A stretch of 64,000 nucleotides of DNA from Candidatus Nanopelagicus limnes. Its GTDB lineage: Bacteria; Actinomycetota; Actinomycetes; Nanopelagicales; Nanopelagicaceae. Both the position numbers and the translations under genes were made by a program. Position 1 is the stretch's first letter. Every line of letters begins with the position of its first letter. The stretch covers positions 1,116,001-1,180,000 of the forward strand of contig NZ_CP016768.2 of NCBI RefSeq assembly GCF_002287885.2, in the 5' to 3' direction. Shown one piece after another: positions 29,397-36,663 of the stretch. Below the pieces are notes generated by a model. It ran no database searches. It worked only from the letters and a program-made list of their open reading frames with translations, and was not told the DNA's origin.

Positions 29397-30473
29397 ATGG
29401 GAGAAAAAGAACTGCGCGATTTAATCCCGATTCAGGCTGAGTGGTCAATCCCACAACTACAAGAAAATTTAGCGGTAGCACTTGAAGGATCTGGCGCAGC
29501 CCTTTCAACCACTCAAACCCAAGCAAAACAGGTTGCGAATGAAGTAGCGCTTGTTGTTAAAACATCCGGATCAACTGGAGATTCAAAATCTGTCGTGCTC
29601 TCATCAGCAGCTCTAATTGCTTCAGCAAATGCTAGTCACAAATATTTAGGCGCAACTCCAGGAGACTCTTGGTCACTGCTACTACCTACAACACACATTG
29701 CAGGATTAAATGTAATTATTAGGGCCACAGCTCTTGGTAGCCGAGTAATTGATAATAGAAATACAGAAGATTATGTGGATGCAGATTTTGTATCAATTGT
29801 TCCAACGCAGTTATATAAAGCTCTAACTTCAGATTCAAATCTACTTGAACACTTAACAGCAGCTGAAGCAGTCTTAGTTGGTGGAGCGCCATTAAGTGAT
29901 AAATTAAAAAAAGAGGCAACAAATAAACATGTAAAAATCATTACAACCTATGGCATGACTGAAATGTCAGGAGGTTGTGTTTATAACCAAAAACCATTGG
30001 ATGGGGTAGAAGTAAAAATTTCAGATGCTGGTTTAATACAAATTAGTGGACCGATGATTGCATCAGGATATTTACTTGCAAATGGACAGTTGGAGAAATT
30101 CACAAGTCCTAATTGGTTTGATACCACCGATCTTGGTGAGATTACAAACGGAATGCTGAAGGTTCTAGGTAGAGCAGATGATGTAATAATTTCTGGTGGT
30201 GAAAAGATTTCCCTTTCTACAGTTGAAGAAAATATCAAGCAAATTCTGCCAAATGTGGAGCTAATTACTTTTGCCATGGCAGATGATCTATGGGGTGAAA
30301 AATTATGCTTAGCAAGCAGTTCTAGTATTGATATTGAAGAGTTAAGAACAAAGCTTGATCCAATACTTACTCCAAAAGAGATATTCTTATTTGAGGAAAT
30401 TCCAACGACAGCGTTGGGTAAGCCAGATCGCAAACGCGCAATTGAAATCGCAAAAGGAATGAAAACTAAATGA
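29397..30473 (+). CDS. menE: o-Succinylbenzoate–CoA ligase MenE
   Basis: 358-residue member of the ANL adenylate-forming family that activates o-succinylbenzoate with ATP and CoA. The P-loop is KTSGSTGDSKSVVLS (about 54–68), followed by TTYGMTEMSGG and the hinge block GRADDVIISGGEKIS; the C-terminal lysine lies in TALGKPDRKRA. It is shorter than the Bacillus enzyme because the N-terminal region is reduced, as in mycobacterial MenE. TAGCCT lies nine bases before the ATG. Overlaps menA by four bases. Confidence 0.92.
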   Translation: MGEKELRDLIPIQAEWSIPQLQENLAVALEGSGAALSTTQTQAKQVANEVALVVKTSGSTGDSKSVVLSSAALIASANASHKYLGATPGDSWSLLLPTTHIAGLNVIIRATALGSRVIDNRNTEDYVDADFVSIVPTQLYKALTSDSNLLEHLTAAEAVLVGGAPLSDKLKKEATNKHVKIITTYGMTEMSGGCVYNQKPLDGVEVKISDAGLIQISGPMIASGYLLANGQLEKFTSPNWFDTTDLGEITNGMLKVLGRADDVIISGGEKISLSTVEENIKQILPNVELITFAMADDLWGEKLCLASSSSIDIEELRTKLDPILTPKEIFLFEEIPTTALGKPDRKRAIEIAKGMKTK

Positions 30474-31318
30474 ATAAATGGATAGTGGGCGCAAGAGTTA
30501 AGACCCTGCCTGCAGCTGTTGCGCCAGTTTTGATTGGAACCTCTTATGCTGAAAAGATTAATTGGGGCAACGCACTCCTAGCTCTTGTTGTTTCATTATT
30601 TTTACAAATTGCAGTTAATTTTGCTAACGATTACTCAGATGGAGTTCGCGGGACTGATACTCACCGAATTGGCCCAGTTCGACTTGTGGCATCCGGATTA
30701 GCAAGTGCTAGTTCTGTGAAGCGGGCAGCATTAATCTCTTGTTTAATTGCAGCAATTGCTGGTTTGGTTTTGACTGTAAACATCTCACCTTGGCTGCTCG
30801 CAGTTGGCGCAGCAGCAATCTGGGCAGCATGGGGATACACGGGAGGTAAAAAACCATATGGCTACTTTGGTTTTGGTGAACTCTCTGTTTTTATCTTTTT
30901 TGGTCTAGTTGCAACTGTTGGTAGTTACTACATTCAAACGGAGCAGTTCAATTGGCAAATATTTTTACTATCTATGCCTGTTGGCACTTTATCCTGTGCG
31001 ATCTTAGCGATTAACAATCTGCGCGATCTGCCACAAGATAAGTTGGTTGGTAAGCGAACTATGGCTGTTCGAATTGGGGAGAAAAACACTCGAGTATTTT
31101 TCATGTTGCTTTTGTTTACCGCTCAGCTCACTGCGCTTGCAGCTGCCGGTATTAATGCATGGGCCTTAATTACCCTTATTTGTGCTCCAATAACTTATCG
31201 GGTGGTTAAACAAGTTTTAAATGGCGCAGTCGGATCAGATCTAATCGAGGTGCTTTCTAAAACTGCAAAATTGCAGTTACTCATGGCAATTTTATTGGCC
31301 GCTGCACTAGCAATCTAA
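30470..31318 (+). CDS. menA: 1,4-Dihydroxy-2-naphthoate polyprenyltransferase MenA
   Basis: 282-residue UbiA-superfamily membrane enzyme with about eight or nine helices. It transfers the polyprenyl chain to dihydroxynaphthoate. The first aspartate motif is NFANDYSDGVRGTD and the second is INNLRDLPQDKLVGKRT; both bind the Mg-diphosphate. Opening KWIVGARVKTLPAAVAPVLIG is typical of MenA. The chain is presumably made by the polyprenyl synthase next to nuoN. Confidence 0.95.
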   Translation: MNKWIVGARVKTLPAAVAPVLIGTSYAEKINWGNALLALVVSLFLQIAVNFANDYSDGVRGTDTHRIGPVRLVASGLASASSVKRAALISCLIAAIAGLVLTVNISPWLLAVGAAAIWAAWGYTGGKKPYGYFGFGELSVFIFFGLVATVGSYYIQTEQFNWQIFLLSMPVGTLSCAILAINNLRDLPQDKLVGKRTMAVRIGEKNTRVFFMLLLFTAQLTALAAAGINAWALITLICAPITYRVVKQVLNGAVGSDLIEVLSKTAKLQLLMAILLAAALAI

Positions 31319-31324
31319 AGCGGC

Positions 31325-31330
31325 TAAACT
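31325..31330 (+). promoter_or_regulatory. -10 box of the PLDc_N gene (leaderless type)
   Basis: TAAACT, then six bases, then ATG 31337. The gene follows menA by 18 bases but appears able to start its own leaderless message. Confidence 0.5.
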
Positions 31331-31336
31331 GAGCAC

Positions 31337-31588
31337 ATGATTAAGTACCTGGTTATTTTTGCCATAGTTCTTGATATCTACACACTAATTGATTGCGCCA
31401 TGACGCCTCAGGAAAAGGTGCGTAGATTTCCAAAATGGGCATGGCTGTTAATAATTGTTCTTACTGGATTTATTGGAGATATTGCTTGGTTCATTGCTGG
31501 TAGGCCAAGAAAGCCAAGACCAAATCGTGGTGGTAAAGGCAGAATTATTCCACCCGATGATGATCCAGATTTCTTAAGAAAGCTATAA
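31337..31588 (+). CDS. Small membrane protein, PLDc_N type
   Basis: 83 residues with two membrane helices (about 3–19 and 34–53) and a basic, proline-rich then acidic tail. The pattern LDIYTLIDC…KWAWLLIIVLTGFIGDIAWFIAGRP matches the small PLDc_N (phospholipase D/cardiolipin synthase N-terminal) family in which only the membrane part is present; no HKD catalytic motif exists here. The same small gene lies between menA and the cytochrome c maturation genes in other actinobacteria, so a role in membrane or respiratory assembly is plausible but unproven. It overlaps the convergent ccsB by six bases. Confidence 0.75.
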   Translation: MIKYLVIFAIVLDIYTLIDCAMTPQEKVRRFPKWAWLLIIVLTGFIGDIAWFIAGRPRKPRPNRGGKGRIIPPDDDPDFLRKL

Positions 31589-32482
31589 GCCAGAGTATGT
31601 ATGTCGGCCAGTGCCCCATACATTTATATAAATATAATTAAATAAGAAAGTTGATCCAGCTAACAAACATAACCACGCCGCTTTTCTTCCACGCCAACCA
31701 ATTGTTACGCGGGCATGTAAATAGGCAGCGTAAGCAACCCAAGTTATAAACGCCCAAGTTTCTTTTGGATCCCAACCCCAGTAACGACCCCAGGCAGCTT
31801 CAGCCCAGATTGCACCGGCAATAACTGAAAATGTCCAAAGTGGAAATACCAATGCAACTAATCGGTATGAGAGATTATCTAAAGTTTCTAAGGAAGGTAA
31901 TTTTTCTGCCCAAACTGGGCGCAACCCTTTTTGCTCATATCTATCTAAAATTAAGTATGTTGCTGCAATACAGTTTGCAAGAAGAAATACGCCACCAGAG
32001 ATAATTGCAGCTGACACATGGATTACTAACCATGGTGATTTTAAGGCTGGCATCAGTGGCGCACTTGGACGATAAAGCAAGGTAACAGCAGTTCCTAAAG
32101 TAAGTAGAACTGAAAGTGAAACCGGTAAACCCAACCAACGCAATTTATATTTCTTTAAGGCAATTAAATACGCCGCGCTAAAAGCTAACGCGCCAGTTAT
32201 AGAGAACTCATACATATTGCCCCATGGAACTCTGTTTGCAGAAACTCCCCTAAAGATATCGCCAGGCAGCAGAAGTAAGAATCCCAAAACCATGAATGCT
32301 GAAGCGAGCCGGCCAATTCGATCTGTTCGTGAGAAATCAAGCTTTGTTTTCTTTACCGACTTAGCTGGAGTTTTAACTGACCATGCAACTTCAACAGCAT
32401 GGGCAAAAAATGCTAATGTGTAAAAAACCATGGCAGAGTAAATTAAATTATTAGACAAGATTGCAGCGGAGTTATCGCTCAT
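31583..32482 (-). CDS. ccsB: Cytochrome c biogenesis protein CcsB/CcsA (haem lyase)
   Basis: 299-residue membrane protein of system II cytochrome c maturation; it presents haem to apocytochrome c outside the membrane together with ResB. About eight helices. The tryptophan-rich haem-handling loop is WGRYWGWDPKETW (about 231–243), and conserved histidines lie in VIHVSAAIISGG and near the C-terminal TGRHTY. Last gene of the phosphatase–resA–ccdA–resB–ccsB run, overlapping resB by 11 bases. Names CcsA and CcsB are used inconsistently for this family. Confidence 0.93.
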   Translation of the reverse strand: MSDNSAAILSNNLIYSAMVFYTLAFFAHAVEVAWSVKTPAKSVKKTKLDFSRTDRIGRLASAFMVLGFLLLLPGDIFRGVSANRVPWGNMYEFSITGALAFSAAYLIALKKYKLRWLGLPVSLSVLLTLGTAVTLLYRPSAPLMPALKSPWLVIHVSAAIISGGVFLLANCIAATYLILDRYEQKGLRPVWAEKLPSLETLDNLSYRLVALVFPLWTFSVIAGAIWAEAAWGRYWGWDPKETWAFITWVAYAAYLHARVTIGWRGRKAAWLCLLAGSTFLFNYIYINVWGTGRHTYSGL

Positions 32483-33920
32483 TACTCATCTCCTTAATTA
32501 AATCTGCTATCTCTTCTTCAAGCCCTGGTATTCCATTTTTAGCAAGACCAGCAACTTGAGTCTTTCTGCCTTGCTTAACCCAAATTCTTCGTTGCCTTGT
32601 AAATAAGGAAATCAGTAAACCCAAGATCGCAAGTATTGCACCAAATAGTGCAAAACCTTTTCCGGGATCGTTAACAATTTGTAAGTTAACCCAAGATTTC
32701 CATCCTGTAAATGTGATACTGCCCTCACCAAAATCGTAAGTTTCATTTAATACTAAAGCTTTAAGTCCAATCCGTTCCATCTTGCTGGTATCAATGCGAT
32801 ACACAGATTGTGGAACTCCAGTATTTAATCCAAGGTCACCCTTCCAAATTGAAACCAAAAGACGGGGATCTAATACTTCAGGATATGAAGAGAATCCTCC
32901 TCGAACTGGATCTCTATCTGCTGTTGGAAGAAATGATGCGACAAAACCAATCTGCGGCTGCATATCAGGAATCTTTATCGCCCCAATTGATGAAAGGTTT
33001 GCATCCTGCGGCAAAAATGGAGTCGGCCCATCAAAAATAACTTTTCCAGATTTATCTTTCACCACCACTATTGGTGAGTGCCCGTTAGCCTGTAAATAAA
33101 TTTTGGTACTTCCATAAGCAAGTGGTTGATTTACTTTAATGATTCTTGTGGTTTCAGCTGATCCCGCCGGATTTGCAGTTGATACCGTTAATTTGTAATC
33201 AATAGCAGCGTTTGTAACAGGGTCATACTCGGCTTTAAACTCTTTAACTGTCAATGAAAATGGCGGCAATGAATCCTCTGCTTGATACTTACCAAATCCT
33301 AAAATGTCATAAGAGGTTGGTGTATTAATAAAACGATCTCCCACATTAACTATTGCATCACCTCTACTGCCCAATAGTGAGCCGATGCCTACGGCAATAA
33401 GGATTAAAACTAATGAAAGATGAAACAGTAAGTTTCCACTTTCTCGGGCATAGCCTTTTTCAGCTGATATCGAATTCTCATCTCTTCTGATTCGAAAGTG
33501 CTTTTTTCTCAAGTACTTTTCGACGATATCTAAATCAATTTTCTTAACCTCTGCGTAATGCTCCATACGATCTAAATACTTTGGTGTAAGTGGAGGTTTG
33601 GCTCCAATAGCTTTTAAGTGATGAATGCTTCTAGGTAAAACGCATCCAATTAAGGAGATGAATAGCAGCAAATATATTGCGCTAAACCAAGGTGAGCTAA
33701 ACACTTCAAACATACTGAAACGATCAAGCCAAATTGCAGCTTGTGGATTATCAATAAAGAACTGCTTAACTTGAATTGGATTTTGGCTACGTTGTGGGAA
33801 AAGTGATCCAGGAATTGCAGCTACCGCTAATAGCAGCAATAAAATTAACGCTATTCGCATGCTAGTTAATTGGCGCCAGCACCAGCGCAAAAAGGATCGA
33901 CTATCTAATACGGTACTCAT
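32472..33920 (-). CDS. resB: Cytochrome c biogenesis protein ResB/Ccs1
   Basis: 482-residue partner of CcsB. It has membrane helices near residues 20–40, 65–90 and 165–185, a large external domain of about 220 residues, and a last helix near 430–450, the usual ResB topology. Family marks are SMRIALILLLLLAVAAIPGS, LFPQR and ESGNLLFHLSLVLILIAV with its histidine. Single-base overlap with ccdA. The external domain probably binds apocytochrome. Confidence 0.92.
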   Translation of the reverse strand: MSTVLDSRSFLRWCWRQLTSMRIALILLLLLAVAAIPGSLFPQRSQNPIQVKQFFIDNPQAAIWLDRFSMFEVFSSPWFSAIYLLLFISLIGCVLPRSIHHLKAIGAKPPLTPKYLDRMEHYAEVKKIDLDIVEKYLRKKHFRIRRDENSISAEKGYARESGNLLFHLSLVLILIAVGIGSLLGSRGDAIVNVGDRFINTPTSYDILGFGKYQAEDSLPPFSLTVKEFKAEYDPVTNAAIDYKLTVSTANPAGSAETTRIIKVNQPLAYGSTKIYLQANGHSPIVVVKDKSGKVIFDGPTPFLPQDANLSSIGAIKIPDMQPQIGFVASFLPTADRDPVRGGFSSYPEVLDPRLLVSIWKGDLGLNTGVPQSVYRIDTSKMERIGLKALVLNETYDFGEGSITFTGWKSWVNLQIVNDPGKGFALFGAILAILGLLISLFTRQRRIWVKQGRKTQVAGLAKNGIPGLEEEIADLIKEMSNER

Positions 33921-34651
33921 TAGATTATTGGGATGAATCCGCTAATTAAATCTCGTAAACTATTCATTAACTGATCCCAGAGATTACTTACCTGCAGTAT
34001 TCCGATTAGTATCAGTAAAAGGCCACCTGCTTTAGTAATCATATTTCCTTTACTTGCAATGAATTTTCTTAATGGTTCGGCTTTATCTAGGAATAATCCC
34101 ATCAAAATAAATGGCAAACCAAGTCCTACGCAATAAGCAGCAGAAAGTATTGCTCCGCGTTGTGCTGTTGCACTTTGAATCGCAAGCACTTGTACTGCAC
34201 CAAGTGTTGGACCAATACATGGAGTCCAACCAATTCCAAAAGCGAATCCAAGAAATGGTGCAAAAACTAATCCACTTCGCATCTTCCAGTTTGGTTTAAA
34301 GCTTCGGTAAAATCTTTCATTAAATAGGAAAATCACTCCAAGTGAAATGGTAAGTAACCCAAGCGCGATTGAAATGGGTCTTGAGTTCTCAGCAATTTTT
34401 GAACCTAATCCGCCAAATAGAACTCCATATGAAACAAATAGAAAAGTAAATCCGGAGACGAATAAAACTGATCCAAGGAATACCCGGCTCCTGCTCTTAA
34501 CATCACTCATTCCTGAGGCGTAAGAAAGATATCCCGGCACTAAGGGAATAACACACGGAGAAAAAAATGAAACTAAACCAGCTATAGCAGCAACAGACAT
34601 AGCTACTAAAAGGTTAGCTTCAAATATTTGATCAATTAAAAACTCAATCAT
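33920..34651 (-). CDS. ccdA: Thiol-disulfide transporter CcdA
   Basis: 243-residue six-helix membrane protein passing reducing equivalents from cytoplasmic thioredoxin outward, here most likely to ResA. The two redox cysteines are in FFSPCVIPLVPGY (C33) and GWTPCIGPTLG (C145), each at the start of a three-helix repeat. It is the short CcdA form of DsbD. Overlaps resA by eight bases. Confidence 0.95.
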   Translation of the reverse strand: MIEFLIDQIFEANLLVAMSVAAIAGLVSFFSPCVIPLVPGYLSYASGMSDVKSRSRVFLGSVLFVSGFTFLFVSYGVLFGGLGSKIAENSRPISIALGLLTISLGVIFLFNERFYRSFKPNWKMRSGLVFAPFLGFAFGIGWTPCIGPTLGAVQVLAIQSATAQRGAILSAAYCVGLGLPFILMGLFLDKAEPLRKFIASKGNMITKAGGLLLILIGILQVSNLWDQLMNSLRDLISGFIPII

Positions 34652-35183
34652 TTGCCAAGACCTTATCTAACATCTTCTTTAAACCAGCGACAGTTACTTC
34701 ACCACTGATTCGAACAGCCACTTTGCCATCTTTATCAATAATCAAAGTTGTTGGAATCGCATTTGGTATCAATGAACCACCAAACCCAAGTAGTAATGAA
34801 TCATCTGTAAATGTTGGATAGGTAAGTTTGAAATTATCATAAAAAGCTTTGGCGGATGAAATATTGTCTCGAGTTAATATGCCAGCAAATTGAACCTCTG
34901 GATAGTTAATAGAAAATTCTTGAAGCACAGGTGCTTCAGCTCTGCATGGTGCACACCAAGATGCCCACACATTTACAACTGTTACCTTCTTTGGTTCAAG
35001 TGCTATCTCGCCAGAAGTTAAAGTCTGACCAGATAGTGTTGGTGCAGATTTTCGTTCACTTTTATCAACATAGGTTGCAATTCCACTACCAGATATAAAT
35101 GAATTCTCATTCTCAGCAGATAACCCACCGCCAGAGCAGCTAGTTAACAGGAGCATTGAGATAAATACTGAAATAATCTTCAT
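34644..35183 (-). CDS. resA: Membrane-anchored thioredoxin, ResA/TlpA type
   Basis: 179-residue predicted lipoprotein. A short signal ends in the lipobox LLTSC with C16 the lipidated residue. The thioredoxin fold has NVWASWCAPCRAEAP with redox cysteines C77 and C80 and the cis-proline region NAIPTTLIID. It should keep the CxxCH cysteines of apocytochrome c reduced outside the membrane, using electrons from CcdA. Operon place between phosphatase and ccdA supports this. Confidence 0.92.
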   Translation of the reverse strand: MKIISVFISMLLLTSCSGGGLSAENENSFISGSGIATYVDKSERKSAPTLSGQTLTSGEIALEPKKVTVVNVWASWCAPCRAEAPVLQEFSINYPEVQFAGILTRDNISSAKAFYDNFKLTYPTFTDDSLLLGFGGSLIPNAIPTTLIIDKDGKVAVRISGEVTVAGLKKMLDKVLAND

Positions 35184-35803
35184 TATTTTTGAGGAAGTAA
35201 ATGTCTTGCTGGTTCTGAGTAAGAAACACCACTAACCATTCCTTTATTATCTAATTCAAAAGATGTTACTGAGGCCAGCGTGCACTCACGTTTTCTTGGA
35301 TCATGAAGAAGCCTTCTGCCTTCAACAGCGCTACGCAATATCCAGATTGGTAACTGATGAGAAACACAGATCCCATCCTTGCCGCCTGCTGCATCACGTG
35401 CAGCAAACAAAGCTTTTAACATTCTATTTATTATTTGGTCATATGGCTCACCCCAAGATGGCCGCCAAGGGTTATATAAATAACGCCAAGATTTAGGATG
35501 CTTTAAAACACCACTTCCTAATTCAAACTTCTCGCCTTCAAAAATATTACTAGCTTCAATTAAATTTTTATCTGTAGTTAGTTGTAAATTGTGTGACTTA
35601 ACTATTGGTGCAACTGTTTCTTGAGCTCGCTGCAATGGCGACGCATGAATTGCCCCAAGATTTAGATCCTTTGACCACTGCGCAATTACTTGCGCCATTT
35701 GATTACCGCGTTCACTTAGTTTCCACCCCGGTTGAAGTCCATAAAGAATCTTTTCTGGATTGTGAACCTCACCATGTCTTACGAAGTGAATTACTTGAGC
35801 CAT
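35183..35803 (-). CDS. Histidine phosphatase (phosphoglycerate mutase-like)
   Basis: 206-residue enzyme of the histidine phosphatase superfamily. The phospho-accepting histidine is in VIHFVRHGEVHNP, arginine in SPLQRAQETVAP, and the second histidine in ICVSHQLPIWIL. Substrate cannot be told; it is a phosphatase rather than a glycolytic mutase by length. First gene of the cytochrome c maturation run, a place kept in other actinobacteria. Its ATG is preceded by TATGCT at six bases, so a leaderless message may drive the operon. Confidence 0.88.
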   Translation of the reverse strand: MAQVIHFVRHGEVHNPEKILYGLQPGWKLSERGNQMAQVIAQWSKDLNLGAIHASPLQRAQETVAPIVKSHNLQLTTDKNLIEASNIFEGEKFELGSGVLKHPKSWRYLYNPWRPSWGEPYDQIINRMLKALFAARDAAGGKDGICVSHQLPIWILRSAVEGRRLLHDPRKRECTLASVTSFELDNKGMVSGVSYSEPARHLLPQK

Positions 35804-35809
35804 GCGGTA

Positions 35810-35815
35810 AGCATA
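35810..35815 (-). promoter_or_regulatory. -10 box of the cytochrome c maturation operon (leaderless type)
   Basis: TATGCT on the minus strand, six bases before ATG 35803. It lies 26 bases from the opposed TAGGGT box of the divergent HAD gene, so the two promoters probably compete or share control. Confidence 0.5.
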
Positions 35816-35841
35816 AAGCAGAGGAATTCAGGCTCGTTCGC

Positions 35842-35847
35842 TAGGGT
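35842..35847 (+). promoter_or_regulatory. -10 box of the HAD phosphatase gene (leaderless type)
   Basis: TAGGGT followed by six bases and ATG 35854; no ribosome site. Faces the divergent cytochrome operon promoter in a 50-base gap. Confidence 0.5.
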
Positions 35848-35853
35848 AGTGAT

Positions 35854-36627
35854 ATGGCGCTCACAGAAAAGCGAATTGCGTTTTTTGACGTCGACAACAC
35901 CTTATTAAAGGGATCAACGCTCTTCTTTTTAGGCCGTGGCATGTATCAAAGAGGGTTTTTTAACAAAAAAGATATCTCAGCATTTGTTCTGGCCAATATC
36001 AGATATCGACTTACTGGAAAAGAAAATAAAGAAGAGATTGCTAGATTCCAAAATGCCGCAACTGATTTCATAAAAGGTCACAATGTAATTGAAATTGAAA
36101 AAATTGGTCAAGAGATTTATGAAGAGTATGTATCACCTGCAATTTGGCAAGGAACGGTTGAAATTGCAAAAGAGCATCTTTCAAAAGATGAAGAAGTTTG
36201 GCTAGTTACAGCTACCCCACTTGATATGGCTAATTTAATGGCAAAACGGTTAGGTTTTACTGGTGCACTTGGCACAAAAGCAGAGGTCGAAAATGGTGTT
36301 TATACTGGCAAAATTATTGGAAACCTTTTGCATGGACGAGAAAAATCTATAGCAATTAAAGAGTTGGCTACCCAAAGAAGTGTTGATTTAAAGAATTGCT
36401 ATGCCTATTCAGATTCTCATCATGACATTCCTTTGCTTGAGGCAGTTGGCAATCCGCGGGCAATTAATCCCGACGCATTACTTAAAATCCGCGCTTACCG
36501 AGACAACTGGCCAATTTATGATTTTAGAAGAGCTAGACGTATTAAGAAATTACTCGGACCAATGGCTGGTCGAATGGCAGCACTTGGCTCACTTATCTCT
36601 CCGCGTAAGCAAAAACGTAAAGGGTAA
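35854..36627 (+). CDS. HAD-IB family hydrolase (SerB-like phosphatase)
   Basis: 257-residue HAD-superfamily phosphatase. Motif I is FFDVDNTLLKGST with the nucleophile aspartate, motif II is LVTATP, motif III lysine is in GREKSIAIKE, and motif IV is YSDSHHDIPLLE. The helical cap between about 25 and 110 fits subfamily IB, which includes phosphoserine phosphatase and lysophospholipid phosphatases. An actinobacterial branch is often labelled SerB, but an acyl-glycerol phosphate or other substrate is as likely. A basic C-terminal tail (RRARRIKKLLGP, RKQKRKG) could touch membrane lipid. Confidence 0.85.
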   Translation: MALTEKRIAFFDVDNTLLKGSTLFFLGRGMYQRGFFNKKDISAFVLANIRYRLTGKENKEEIARFQNAATDFIKGHNVIEIEKIGQEIYEEYVSPAIWQGTVEIAKEHLSKDEEVWLVTATPLDMANLMAKRLGFTGALGTKAEVENGVYTGKIIGNLLHGREKSIAIKELATQRSVDLKNCYAYSDSHHDIPLLEAVGNPRAINPDALLKIRAYRDNWPIYDFRRARRIKKLLGPMAGRMAALGSLISPRKQKRKG

Positions 36628-36663
36628 ATAGCCCAAGCAAAACCCGAGTAAAGTAGGCCAGTT

